From: Halobacteriales archaeon QS_4_69_225 | GTDB lineage: Archaea; Halobacteriota; Halobacteria; Halobacteriales; Haloarculaceae | Reading direction: 5' to 3' | DNA: 64,000 nucleotides | NCBI GenBank assembly: GCA_003020965.1 | Contig: PXRL01000003.1 | Span: forward strand, 95,346-159,345 | In this document: in pieces, positions 43,357 through 51,533 of the stretch | Layout of the letters: the number at the start of each line of letters is the position of its first letter | How positions within the stretch are numbered: position 1 is the stretch's first letter | Notes under the pieces: generated by a model | Seen by the model: only the letters and a program-made list of their open reading frames with translations | What the model was told of the DNA's origin: nothing | Databases searched by the model: none | Made by a program: the position numbers and the translations under genes

Positions 43357-44256
43357 GTGTCCCGGCTGTACGCGACCGCGCTGTTCGCCGTGCTGGCGAC
43401 GATGTGGGGCTTCTCGTTTCCGGCCATCTCGGTCGGCCTCGAGCACCTCCCGCCGCTGCTGTTCGCCGCGTTCCGCTACGACACCGCGGCGGTACTGCTG
43501 CTCGGCTACGCCGCCGTCGCGACCGACGACTGGCGGCCGGCCCGCCGGAACGACCTCGAGGCGGTGGTCTGGGGCGGGCTCTTCCTCGTCGCCGGTAACG
43601 GCTTGCTGTTCATCGGCCAGCAGACCGTCCCCAGCGGTGTCGCCGCCATCCTGCAGGCGCTCGTGCCCATCCTGACGGCGCTGTGGGCGCTGGCGCTGCT
43701 TGGCGAGCGGCTTTCGGCGGTCGGCGCCGTCGGCGTCGCCATCGGCTTCCTCGGCATCGGGCTCATCGTCCAGCCCGACCCCGGGAACCTGCTGGCGGGC
43801 GACACCGTCGGCCGGCTCATCGTCCTCGGACAGGTCGCCAGCGTCTCGCTCGGCGGCGTCCTCGTCGACCGGGCCGCCCCGTCGATGGAGCGGGTTGCGA
43901 TGACCGGCTGGGCGATGCTGCTCGGCGGGGTCATCCTGCACGCGCTGAGCCTCGGCGCCGGCGAGACGACCCCGGCGACGGCGGCGCCGGCCGCGCTCGG
44001 CGCCGTCGTCTACCTCGGCGTCTTCTCGACGGCGCTGGCGTTCGTCATCTACTTCACGCTGCTGGAGCGACGCGGCGCCTTCGAGGCGAGCCTGGTCGCC
44101 TACCTCGTCCCGCTGGTGGCGACCGTCGCGGGCGTCGTCCTGCTGGGAGAGACGGTCGGGCCGCTGTCGCTGGCCGGCTTCCTGGTCGTCTTCGTCGGCT
44201 TCGCGCTGCTGAAGCGACGGGCACTCGTCGACCTCGTCGGCGTCGGCGTCAGCTGA
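43357..44256 (+). CDS. EamA/DMT-superfamily transporter
   Basis: The 299-residue protein has ten hydrophobic segments in two EamA repeats (LFAVLATMWGFSFPAISVGL; LLFIGQQTVPSGVAAILQAL; second repeat LGQVASVSLGGVLVDRAAPS and SLVAYLVPLVATVAGVVLLG). It exports or imports a small metabolite across the membrane; substrate unknown. Start GTG 43357. The stop lies in the palindrome gtcagctgac shared with the convergent CoA-transferase gene, overlapping it by 8 nt. Confidence 0.87.
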   Translation: MSRLYATALFAVLATMWGFSFPAISVGLEHLPPLLFAAFRYDTAAVLLLGYAAVATDDWRPARRNDLEAVVWGGLFLVAGNGLLFIGQQTVPSGVAAILQALVPILTALWALALLGERLSAVGAVGVAIGFLGIGLIVQPDPGNLLAGDTVGRLIVLGQVASVSLGGVLVDRAAPSMERVAMTGWAMLLGGVILHALSLGAGETTPATAAPAALGAVVYLGVFSTALAFVIYFTLLERRGAFEASLVAYLVPLVATVAGVVLLGETVGPLSLAGFLVVFVGFALLKRRALVDLVGVGVS

Positions 44257-45415
44257 CGACGCCCGCCTCGCGGAGCCGCTCGACCTCCGTCGCCGACAGC
44301 CCCGCCGCGGTCAGCACCTCGTCGGTGTGCTCGCCGTGGCCCGGCGGGCCACCGTCGGCGCCGGCCGGCCGGTCGGAGCCGCAGAGCGGCAGCCCGACAC
44401 GGGGAGTGCCGCCGCCACGCTCGACGTAGCCGCGGGTCTCGATCTGCGGGTGCTCCAGCGCCTCCATCGGCGTGTACACCGCCCCCAGTGCCGCGTCGGC
44501 GTCGGCGGCCAACTCGGCCCACTCCTCGCGCGTCCGCGACCGGAACAGCTCGGTCAGTTCGGCCCGCAGCGCCGCCAGTTCCGCCGAGTCGTCGGTCATG
44601 TGCGCGCCGACGAGGTCCGGGCGGTCGACGGCCTCGCAGAAGGTCGTCCAGAAGCGCGGCTCCAGCGCCCCGAGGGTGACGTAGCGGCCGTCGGCCGTCT
44701 CGTAGACGTCGTACCACGGGTACCGCCCGGTGAGCGGCGTCTCGCCCGGCCGCGGGTCGCCGTCGCCGAGCGCCGCCGGCGCCACCGCCTGCGAGAACGA
44801 CACCACGGCGTCGGTCAGCGCGACGTCGAGGTACTCGCCGCCGGTGTTGCCGAGCTCGCGGGACAGCAGCGCCGAGCACACCGAGAAGGCCGCAAGCAGC
44901 CCACCGGCCATGTCGGCCACCTGGTAGCCGGGCAACCGGGGTGTCTCCTCGGCGCCCTCGCGGGTCATGTCCAGCAGCCCCGCGAGGCCGACGTAGTTGA
45001 GGTCGTGACCCGCCCGGTCGGCGTACGGGCCCGACTGGCCGTAGCCGGTCAGCGAGCAGTAGACCAGGTCCTTGCGGTGGTCGGTCAGCGTCTCGTGGTC
45101 GACGCCGAGCCGGTCGGTGACGCCCGGCCGAAAGCTCTCGACGACGACGTCGGCGTCGGCGACGAGTTCGTAGAACGCCGCCCGGCCCTCCTCGTGCTTG
45201 AGGTCGACGGCGACGCTGCGTTTGCCCCGGTTGACCGCGTCGAATACGGCGCCGACGCCGTCGTCGGTCGTCGGCGGCATGTGCCGGGCGTAATCGCCCG
45301 CGTCGGTGTCCTCGATCTTCACCACGTCGGCGCCGGCGTCGGCGAGCAACTGCGTCGCGTACGGCCCCGGCAGCAGCCGGGTCAGATCCAGCACGCGAAC
45401 GCCGTCGAGTCGCAT
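44249..45415 (-). CDS. CaiB/BaiF-family CoA transferase
   Basis: The 388-residue class III CoA transferase-type protein has VRVLDLTRLLPGPYATQLLA, DAVNRGKRSVAVDLKHEEGR, catalytic Asp region GHDLNYVGLAGLLDMTREGA and GRYPWYDVYETADGRYVTLG. The family moves CoA between carboxylic acids or racemises 2-methylacyl-CoAs; LLDMTREGAEETPRLPGYQV resembles alpha-methylacyl-CoA racemase. Fits the surrounding acyl-CoA dehydrogenases. Convergent with the EamA gene. Confidence 0.88.
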   Translation of the reverse strand: MRLDGVRVLDLTRLLPGPYATQLLADAGADVVKIEDTDAGDYARHMPPTTDDGVGAVFDAVNRGKRSVAVDLKHEEGRAAFYELVADADVVVESFRPGVTDRLGVDHETLTDHRKDLVYCSLTGYGQSGPYADRAGHDLNYVGLAGLLDMTREGAEETPRLPGYQVADMAGGLLAAFSVCSALLSRELGNTGGEYLDVALTDAVVSFSQAVAPAALGDGDPRPGETPLTGRYPWYDVYETADGRYVTLGALEPRFWTTFCEAVDRPDLVGAHMTDDSAELAALRAELTELFRSRTREEWAELAADADAALGAVYTPMEALEHPQIETRGYVERGGGTPRVGLPLCGSDRPAGADGGPPGHGEHTDEVLTAAGLSATEVERLREAGVVS

Positions 45416-45462
45416 GGACGGCGGTCGGCGCGTCGCCTCATAAGCCTGCCGTCGCTCATCAA

Positions 45463-45682
45463 GGCGGTGTTCAGATAAGCACCGAGCAACGAGCTAGTTT
45501 CTGCCGGCCGGTCGACCGACTCCTGGTGGACTGAAAGGGCGAGGCGCTCTCGGCGAACCCCGACGACGCAAGCACTGCAGGGCGCAACGCGCCCGAAGCG
45601 CGCAGCGAGTCGCGGGAGTCGAGAGCGTCGAGGGCTTTCTACGTCTCCAAGCCTCTCTACGAGTTCTTATCTGAACACTACT
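45463..45682. mobile_element. MITE-like element with 13-nt terminal inverted repeats and 8-bp target duplication
   Basis: gtgttcagataag (45467-45479) and cttatctgaacac (45666-45678) are a perfect 13-nt inverted repeat; ctcatcaa occurs outside each end (45455-45462 and 45683-45690), a likely 8-bp target duplication. The 220-bp interior has no open frame but contains a separate stem-loop repeat. Non-coding, short, with TIR and TSD, it fits a miniature element moved by a transposase encoded elsewhere. The whole gap 45416-45744 holds only this. Confidence 0.65.
45528..45640 (+). repeat. Stem-loop repeat inside the MITE-like element
   Basis: Nested arms: gaaag (45533) with ctttc (45635), cgctctcg (45545-45552) with cgagagcg (45620-45627), and a central hairpin gggcgc/gcgccc (45580-45594). 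The right arm is nearly identical to 6256-6278. The pattern of ggtggactgaaagggcgag with gagggctttc seems familiar from other haloarchaeal intergenic regions, but I cannot name it. Confidence 0.55.
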
Positions 45683-45744
45683 CTCATCAACGACCCGGCT
45701 CGCCGGCGCACAGGGTTGAATAATCCCCCGGCGTATGTGAGGGT

Positions 45745-46968
45745 ATGGCAACACAGGAGGCTCCGCGGGCGGGCGTCAGCTTCGAGACGGACGAGGAGAC
45801 GAGCCTCATCCTCTCGAGTCTCGAGGAGTTTCTCGAGCGGGAGGTCGAGCCGCTGGAGGACGACCTCGGGGAGACGTGGTCGAACCCCCGCAAGCGCCAC
45901 GAGGTCGACGGCCGACTCGTCCCGGAGGTTCGGGAGGCCATCGAGACGGTCCGCAAACGGAGCGCCGAGGCGGGCTTCTACGCGATGAACCTCCCCGAGG
46001 AGGTCGGCGGCGAGGGGGTCTCCAACGTCACCTGGTACCGGGCCATCAAGCACGTCGCCGCCACGGGCCCGGGGCTGTCGGAGTACGTTCTCGCGGGGCC
46101 GGAAGGGCCGAAGCCGCTCCTGGCGCAGGCGGAGGGCAAGCAGGTCGAGCGATACCTCGAGCCCTGTGTCCGCGGCGAGAAGTCGACGGCGTTCGCCCAG
46201 ACGGAACCCGGCGTCGGCTCGGATTCACCGAACATGTCGACGACGGCCGAACGCGATGGTGACGAGTGGGTGTTGAACGGCCACAAGCAGTGGATCACGA
46301 ACGCGCCGTACGCCGACTTCGTGCAGGTGTTCGCCCGCACCTCGCCCGTCGAGGAGATGGGCCGTTACGGCGGCATCACCTGCTTCGTCGTCGAGGCCGA
46401 CGAGCACGAAGTCGCCTCGCTGAACAACGCCGTCGGGATGACGGGCATGCAGGGCGAGATCGTCCTCGACGACGTCCGGCTGTCCGACGACCGCGTGCTC
46501 GGCACCGAGGACGGCGCCTTCTACGACGCCATGGAGTTCCTCTCGCTGGGCCGACTGGAGATCGGCGCCCGCGCGCTCGGCCACACCGAGTTCCTCATCG
46601 ACCGCGGTGTCGACTACGCGACCGAGCGGGAGGCCTTCGGCCGCCCGATCGGCAAGTTCCAGGGCGTCTCCCACAAGCTGGCCCGGGCCCGCGCCGACGC
46701 CTTCGCCGCCGACGCCGCCGCCCTCCGACTGGCGTGGCTGATGGACGACGGCGAACAGGCCATCGAGGAGTCGTCCATCGTCAAGTACCTCGCGACGAAC
46801 GTGATGTTCGACGTCGCCGACGACGTCGTCCAGATCTACGGCGGCGACGGACTCTCGGAGGACAACCCGTTCATGGAGGAACTCGAGACGGCCCGCATCC
46901 TCCGTATCGTCGAGGGGACCGACGAGATTCAGCTCAACACCATCGCCAAGGAACTCGGCGTGATGTAG
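45745..46968 (+). CDS. Acyl-CoA dehydrogenase
   Basis: The 407-residue protein has STAFAQTEPGVGSDSPNMST, WVLNGHKQWITNAPYADFVQ, GRPIGKFQGVSHKLARARAD and VVQIYGGDGLSEDNPFMEEL with the C-terminal RILRIVEGTDEIQLNTIAKE of acyl-CoA dehydrogenases. It oxidises an acyl-CoA to the enoyl-CoA with FAD, passing electrons to ETF. No insertion of the kind seen at 36.5 kb. Start ATG 45745. Monocistronic; the CoA-transferase gene is divergent across the MITE-like element. Confidence 0.9.
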   Translation: MATQEAPRAGVSFETDEETSLILSSLEEFLEREVEPLEDDLGETWSNPRKRHEVDGRLVPEVREAIETVRKRSAEAGFYAMNLPEEVGGEGVSNVTWYRAIKHVAATGPGLSEYVLAGPEGPKPLLAQAEGKQVERYLEPCVRGEKSTAFAQTEPGVGSDSPNMSTTAERDGDEWVLNGHKQWITNAPYADFVQVFARTSPVEEMGRYGGITCFVVEADEHEVASLNNAVGMTGMQGEIVLDDVRLSDDRVLGTEDGAFYDAMEFLSLGRLEIGARALGHTEFLIDRGVDYATEREAFGRPIGKFQGVSHKLARARADAFAADAAALRLAWLMDDGEQAIEESSIVKYLATNVMFDVADDVVQIYGGDGLSEDNPFMEELETARILRIVEGTDEIQLNTIAKELGVM

Positions 46969-47013
46969 CCGGCGGCCGGAACGGATAACTGCCCCGTCGT
47001 CGTCGGCCCGCGT

Positions 47014-47469
47014 ATGCTGGGACTGCTCAGAGGGGTCGTCCGCGGCGCCGTCGCGTGGCTCGTCGGCTGGCTGCTGACGCTCGTCGCCGGGCTCGCCGGC
47101 GTCGTCGACGGCGGCGTCGGGGGCGCCGCGGCGGCGTACGTCGGCGCCCACGCCGTCCCGCCGCGGCCGGCCATCGTCGTCGCCGTCCCGGTGGTCGCGG
47201 TCGGCATCGCCGGCCTCCGGGCGGGCCGCAGCACGCGCACCGGCGTGACCGGCCGGCTCCGGTCGCTGGTGCAGTCCGTCCGCGGCACCGAGCGCAACCG
47301 GGCGAAGACGGCGGCCGTCGCCGGCGGGCTGCTGGCGGCCGGCTACGCCCTCGTCGGAACGGTCGTCGCGGTCGTCGCCGGCGGCTCAGCGGCGACGGCG
47401 CTCGTCGGCGGGCTCGTCTACGGGCTGGTCGTCGGCGTCCCGACCGCCGTCGCGGGCGCGTTCTACTGA
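47014..47469 (+). CDS. Gly/Ala-rich membrane protein, unknown
   Basis: The 151-residue protein has hydrophobic segments near 10-30 (VAWLVGWLLTLVAGLAGVVD), 34-65, 100-120 (TAAVAGGLLAAGYALVGTVV) and 122-150. Glycine-zipper-like GGxxGG spacing suggests packed helices. A basic loop (STRTGVTGRLRSLVQSVRGT) is probably cytoplasmic. No family recognised. It follows the acyl-CoA dehydrogenase by about 45 bases and may share its transcript. Confidence 0.6.
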   Translation: MLGLLRGVVRGAVAWLVGWLLTLVAGLAGVVDGGVGGAAAAYVGAHAVPPRPAIVVAVPVVAVGIAGLRAGRSTRTGVTGRLRSLVQSVRGTERNRAKTAAVAGGLLAAGYALVGTVVAVVAGGSAATALVGGLVYGLVVGVPTAVAGAFY

Positions 47470-47511
47470 CCGACCGCGACCGACGGGGCAGCGACGGCGG
47501 TCGTCACCGGC

Positions 47512-47994
47512 TCACAGCGCCTCGACGGCCGTCTCTATTTCGTCGGTCGGCACCGGGTGAATCCACTCGTCGGTCGTCCAGCCGTACCGGACGATGCCGT
47601 CGGCGTCGAGGACGAAAACGGCACGGCGGGCGGTCCGGACTCCCGCCATCCCGTCGCGTTCGACGAGCAGGTCGTAGGCCGCGGCGACGTCGCCGTCGAC
47701 GTCGGCGAACAGCGAGAAGGGACCGTCGAGGCGCCGGAGAAACGCGTTGACGGCGTACGGGCCGTCCCGGACGACGCCGGAGACGACGACGCCGTCGCGG
47801 TCGGCCCAGCCGGCCCGCTCGTAGCGGCGCCACCAGTTCCGCGCGATCGCCGAGAAGACGAAGCCGCCGAAGACGACGACCGCGCCGCGGTCGCCGAGTC
47901 GGTCGGCGAGCGCCGTCGGCCGAAACGTCTGGCCGTCGCACAGCAGCGCCTCGAACGTCGGGGCGGGGTCGCCGACCGCCGGTGGCGGTGTCAT
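47512..47994 (-). CDS. Peroxiredoxin-like (redoxin) protein without the usual peroxidatic Cys
   Basis: The 160-residue thioredoxin-fold protein contains VGDPAPTFEALLCDGQTF, GAVVVFGGFVFSAIARNWWR, VVVSGVVRDGPYAVNAFLRR and SLFADVDGDVAAAYDLLVER in the AhpC/TSA order. At the position where peroxiredoxins carry Cys (in the FxFSxxC region) this protein has Ala/Arg, and its only Cys is near residue 19. It may be a non-catalytic or chaperone-like member. The CPFC thioredoxin-fold gene is divergent. Confidence 0.75.
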   Translation of the reverse strand: MTPPPAVGDPAPTFEALLCDGQTFRPTALADRLGDRGAVVVFGGFVFSAIARNWWRRYERAGWADRDGVVVSGVVRDGPYAVNAFLRRLDGPFSLFADVDGDVAAAYDLLVERDGMAGVRTARRAVFVLDADGIVRYGWTTDEWIHPVPTDEIETAVEAL

Positions 47995-48076
47995 GCCGGC
48001 ACGTCCGACCGCCGGGAGTTAATAGCGGCGCCGCCCCGACGCTGGACTTTTGGGGCCGGCGATCACAGCCCTGCGC

Positions 48077-48343
48077 ATGTCGCTGACGCTCTACCGGCTC
48101 GAGGGGTGTCCGTTCTGCGAGTTCGTCGTCGACGAACTGGAGGAGCTCGGCGTCGACTACGACAGCGTCTGGGTCGAGGGGCCGCACTCGGAGCGCGACG
48201 AAGTATGTGCGGTTTCCGGCCAGCGACAGGTGCCGGTCGTCGTCGACGAGGAGTACGGCGTCGTGATGAGCCAGTCGGCGCGCATCCTTGAGTTCCTGGC
48301 GGCGACGTACGGCGACGAGGCGGCCGACCCGGAGCCGGCGTAG
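48077..48343 (+). CDS. Glutaredoxin/GST N-terminal-like protein
   Basis: The 88-residue thioredoxin fold starts MSLTLYRLEGCPFCEFVVDE with a CPFC redox motif, then SGQRQVPVVVDEEYGVVMSQ (cis-Pro region) and SARILEFLAATYG. It should exchange thiols and disulfides in the cytoplasm; haloarchaea use gamma-glutamylcysteine rather than glutathione, so that is a likely partner (inference). Start ATG 48077 is set by the fold. Confidence 0.82.
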   Translation: MSLTLYRLEGCPFCEFVVDELEELGVDYDSVWVEGPHSERDEVCAVSGQRQVPVVVDEEYGVVMSQSARILEFLAATYGDEAADPEPA

Positions 48344-48470
48344 CTCGTACTGCCGGCTGTAATTACCTGAAGCGGCCCTGTCCGGACGGTGGAGTCCCGG
48401 ACGGCAGGGTTCCGGACGGTATCCACTCGGATGCCGCCGAGGAGTCCCGAAGGAACTACGGCCGGCAGCG

Positions 48471-48872
48471 TCAGCCGTCGAGGTCGTGGGGGTCGAGGCC
48501 GGGGTCCTCGACAGCCGGGGCACCGACCGAGAGGACGACCCCCCGGTCGTCGCCGACGTACCGGTGACCGTGACCGACCTCGGGGCCGGCGGCCCACAGC
48601 GTCCCCGGACCGACCTCGACCTGTTCGGTTTCGCCGGAGCGGCCCAGCTTCAGCGAGAACGTCCCCTCGAGAACGTAGTACAGCTCCTCCTGCTCGGCGT
48701 GGGCGTGGTAGCCGACCTCCTCGCCGGGCTCGAAGTACCACACCGTCGCGCGCATCCGCTCGAGGCCGAGCAGGTCGCCGACCGGCCGGACGTCCAGGTC
48801 CGGCGGTATCGCGTCGATCTCCGAGAGGTCGGTCACCGGCGCGTCCCCGAGGTCGAGCACCTCGTACTCCAT
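48471..48872 (-). CDS. Cupin-domain protein
   Basis: The 133-residue cupin has motif 1 FEPGEEVGYHAHAEQEELYY and motif 2 VGPGTLWAAGPEVGHGHRYV with two His and a Glu in motif 1 and a His in motif 2, enough for a metal site. Small cupins include isomerases, dioxygenases and binding proteins; substrate unknown. It lies next to the sirtuin remnant on the same strand with 44 bases between. Confidence 0.8.
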   Translation of the reverse strand: MEYEVLDLGDAPVTDLSEIDAIPPDLDVRPVGDLLGLERMRATVWYFEPGEEVGYHAHAEQEELYYVLEGTFSLKLGRSGETEQVEVGPGTLWAAGPEVGHGHRYVGDDRGVVLSVGAPAVEDPGLDPHDLDG

Positions 48873-48916
48873 GGCGCGGGAAGGGCGGCCGCCGACAAGG
48901 GCGTGACGGCCACGCG

Positions 48917-49200
48917 CTACGCCGGCACCGCCTCGGCCGGCCGCGGGAGCGCCTCCGTGACGTCGCCCCGGAGGTCGTACTCGGCGCGGTCCGACGGCGG
49001 CGTCGGCTCGAGGGTGACGACGACCATCGCGCCCCGCTCGGCGGCGGCCCGGGGCAGCGACGCCGCGGGCTCGGCCGACAGCGACGAGCGGCGACCAGGT
49101 ATGTGTCGGCCGACTCCGACGGCGACCGCGCCGGCAGCAGCGCCCGCTCCGGCAGCCGCTCGCCGAAGGGGACGATGTCGGGGTTCGTACTGTCGCTCAT
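48917..49200 (-). pseudogene. C-terminal remnant of a sirtuin (Sir2/CobB NAD-dependent deacylase), frameshifted
   Basis: Reading from 49200: NPDIVPFGERLPERALLPAR and ESADTYLVAA, then a one-base loss near 49085-49095 shifts to SSLSAEPAASLPRAAAERGA, EPTPPSDRAEYDLRGDVTEA and LPRPAEAVPA. These match the final third of Sir2 proteins (PDIVWFGE, GTSLSVxPAAxLP, NLEPTPxS). The NAD-binding GAGxS and catalytic His regions are absent, so the N-terminal two-thirds are gone. Identification is from recalled family motifs. Confidence 0.72.
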
Positions 49201-49307
49201 AGATCCTCACGCGACGAGAGTACGATTCGTCCGTTCGAGGCCGCCCATTGCCCGTATCGACGGTCCATGGCGACCGATGTGGTGGCGAGGAGAAGAGCGG
49301 TTCGCCC

Positions 49308-50378
49308 TCAGCGACGCCGCAGCGCGACGACCACGGCGGCGACGGCGACGACCGCGACCGCCGGCGTGAAGCCGGTCCCCTCCGCCGCCGTCGGTGTCTC
49401 GACGACGCGCCGGTCCCAGCCGGCCGTCGGCGTGGGCTCCGGCGTCGGGGTTGCTCTCCCGGGCGTCGCCGTCGGCGTCGACGTCGCGGTCCGGGCGGCC
49501 GGCCGGTCGGTCGGTGTGGCGGCCGTCGTCGCGTCTGCTGTCGTGGCGGCCGGCGTCTCCCCGCCTGCGGCCGGGTTCGCGCCGGTGTCGCCCGACGACG
49601 TCGCCGTCGGGGTCGGCGTCGACGCCTCGCGCTCGGAGGGCGGCGGCCCGAGCGTCTCGACGGCTTCCTCGCGGCTCGCGCAGTCGCAGACGTAGAACCA
49701 GTGGCTGAACGTCGGCCGCTCCTGGCGGACCTCGGTGCCGTTCTCGAACTCGCCTTCGTTGATCGTCGCGAACCGGTACCAGCCGGCGGCGTCGGGGTTG
49801 TCGATGCAGTCCCGCTGTGCGCTGACGAACCGGTCGCCACGGTAGATTTCCAAGGGAGCGCCGAAATCGTCCGGGGCGTACCAGTCGACCCGGAGCCGCT
49901 CAACGTACGCCCACTCCGTTGTCGTCAGGTCGCCGTACTCGCCCAGTTCGGCCTCGTAGCGGTCCCGGACGTCGGTGTCCTGGGAGAAGGACTTGACGCT
50001 GTCGGTGGCCGTCTCGTCGATGCGGCGCTCGCCCTCGTAGGTGGCGTCGCGGTCGATGCCGAACTCCTCGGTGTTCTCCGCCGCGCAGTCCGACGGCACC
50101 GGCCGGTAGGTGACGGTTCGGGTGAGATAGAGCTTCTCGCCGTCGGGAATCCCGTAGCTTATCGACTCCGTCCAGTAGCTGCGGTCGGTCGCCCCCGGCC
50201 GGCGCTGGTTGGCCGCGCTCGCGCCGTAGGTGTCGACCCGGACGTCGCTGGCGCCGCGCTCGTAGTCGGACCGGTCGTAGTGAGAGCCGACGACGACCGC
50301 CGAGGCGCCCGTAACCAGCGCCCCGACCAGGACGGCCGAAAACAGCAGCCGACCGACGTTCCCTCCGTCCGGCGTCAC
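49308..50378 (-). CDS. Secreted cell-surface protein with Thr/Pro stalk and PGF-CTERM-like anchor
   Basis: The 356-residue protein has an N-terminal hydrophobic helix (LLFSAVLVGALVTGASAVVV), an ectodomain of about 210 residues with paired Cys (SDCAAENTEEF; QRDCIDN; WFYVCDCAS), a Thr/Ala/Pro stalk from about 245 to 330, and a C-terminal TGFTPAVAVVAVAAVVVALR that resembles the PGF-CTERM signal cut and lipid-anchored by archaeosortase. The core motif here is TGF rather than PGF. Ligand unknown. Confidence 0.72.
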   Translation of the reverse strand: MTPDGGNVGRLLFSAVLVGALVTGASAVVVGSHYDRSDYERGASDVRVDTYGASAANQRRPGATDRSYWTESISYGIPDGEKLYLTRTVTYRPVPSDCAAENTEEFGIDRDATYEGERRIDETATDSVKSFSQDTDVRDRYEAELGEYGDLTTTEWAYVERLRVDWYAPDDFGAPLEIYRGDRFVSAQRDCIDNPDAAGWYRFATINEGEFENGTEVRQERPTFSHWFYVCDCASREEAVETLGPPPSEREASTPTPTATSSGDTGANPAAGGETPAATTADATTAATPTDRPAARTATSTPTATPGRATPTPEPTPTAGWDRRVVETPTAAEGTGFTPAVAVVAVAAVVVALRRR

Positions 50379-50437
50379 GGCCGGCGGTTCGGACCTGCGA
50401 CTGTTAACTCTGTATCATCGCGACCGCCGGGTGGCCG

Positions 50438-51010
50438 CTACTGCGATTCGACCTGGCCGGCGAGCTCACTGTCGGGGGCGTGTTCGGTGTGGATGTTGAC
50501 GACGCCGCCGCTGGACCCCAGATCGGCGTTTTTGAGCTCGGAGACGAGCGCCGACACCGTCTCGATCTCGCCGTCGTAGTCGCCCGACGGGTTGACGTCG
50601 TCGTCCGTCACCGTGCCGGAGATGGTGTCGCCGTCGGCCGCCAGCGGCTCGCCGCTGAGTATCGCCTCGTCGGCGTGCTCGGAGCCCTCCGGCTCGAAGA
50701 ACCGGACGAGGTAGCCGCCGTCGGCCGCCCCGTCGCCGTGGATGTGGACGCCGTTGACCGCGCCTTCGAGGTTCTCGTAGGAGACCTCGAACGACAGCCC
50801 CTCGTCGGTCTCCTCGAGGGTGGTCCCGCCGGTCCCGTCGGAGTTGGAGTCCTCGTGGCCCGGGATGGAGCCGTCGTCGGACAGCTCGGCGGCGAACGCG
50901 GCGCTGCCGTCATCGGTGTCACCGGTGCCGCTGCAGCCGGCGAGGGCGACACCGACGGTCGCCGCACCGAGTGACTTCAGCATCGTACGTCGTGAGGTTG
51001 GACTCGTCAT
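50438..51010 (-). CDS. CHRD-domain Tat lipoprotein
   Basis: The 190-residue protein has a Tat/lipobox signal (SRRTMLKSLGAATVGVALAG followed by C) and one CHRD domain with GVHIHGDGAADGGYLV near the middle and VVNIHTEHAPDSELAGQVES at the end. CHRD domains occur in chordin and in many bacterial surface proteins; binding or immune-like roles are unproven. A TATA box (tatattctg, minus-strand gaatata) lies at 51040-51048. Anchored to the outer face of the membrane. Confidence 0.85.
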   Translation of the reverse strand: MTSPTSRRTMLKSLGAATVGVALAGCSGTGDTDDGSAAFAAELSDDGSIPGHEDSNSDGTGGTTLEETDEGLSFEVSYENLEGAVNGVHIHGDGAADGGYLVRFFEPEGSEHADEAILSGEPLAADGDTISGTVTDDDVNPSGDYDGEIETVSALVSELKNADLGSSGGVVNIHTEHAPDSELAGQVESQ

Positions 51011-51167
51011 GACAGTCGGTCGAATTAACGGCCAAGCAACAGTTATATTCTGCCATTTGATCCGCACGACCCCTCCGCACACCTCGTCGAGCCGTCTCGA
51101 TTCGACGCCCGAAATCGGGGTCGCCGCCGGAAGCGTCTGCGGCAGTCGGGCCGACGGCGGTCGGACG

Positions 51168-51383
51168 TCACTCGGCAGCTCGTCGACGGTTCTCCGGGCC
51201 GAAGGCGGCCTCGCCGTCGTCGAGTCCGTCGGGTCGGTCCTCCCCGTCGACGTTGACATCGCCGCCATCATCATCCTCTTCGTCATCATCCTCTTCGTCG
51301 CGGTTGCAGCCAGCGAGACCGACCGCAATCGTCGCGGCGCCGATGGACTTTACCACGTCACGGCGGGTTTCCAAAATCGACAT
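51168..51383 (-). CDS. Short Tat lipoprotein or fragment, acidic
   Basis: The 71-residue product begins TRRDVVKSIGAATIAVGLAG then C: a Tat signal with lipobox very like that of the CHRD gene beside it. The mature part is only about 45 residues, mainly an Asp/Glu run (RDEEDDDEEDDDGGD). It may be a truncated former CHRD-type gene or a small acidic lipoprotein. No domain is present after the signal. Confidence 0.45.
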   Translation of the reverse strand: MSILETRRDVVKSIGAATIAVGLAGCNRDEEDDDEEDDDGGDVNVDGEDRPDGLDDGEAAFGPENRRRAAE

Positions 51384-51533
51384 AATCCGTTCATCGTGTC
51401 ACTCGGCTCGATCATATACCCTTCGGCCGATCGGTGTTCGCGACCGAACCGCTCCCGTCCGACAGAACGCAACCGTCGGGTCCGGGATGACCGGCCGGAG
51501 CCGGCTTCTCCGGATCCCGACGGACCGCGGCCG

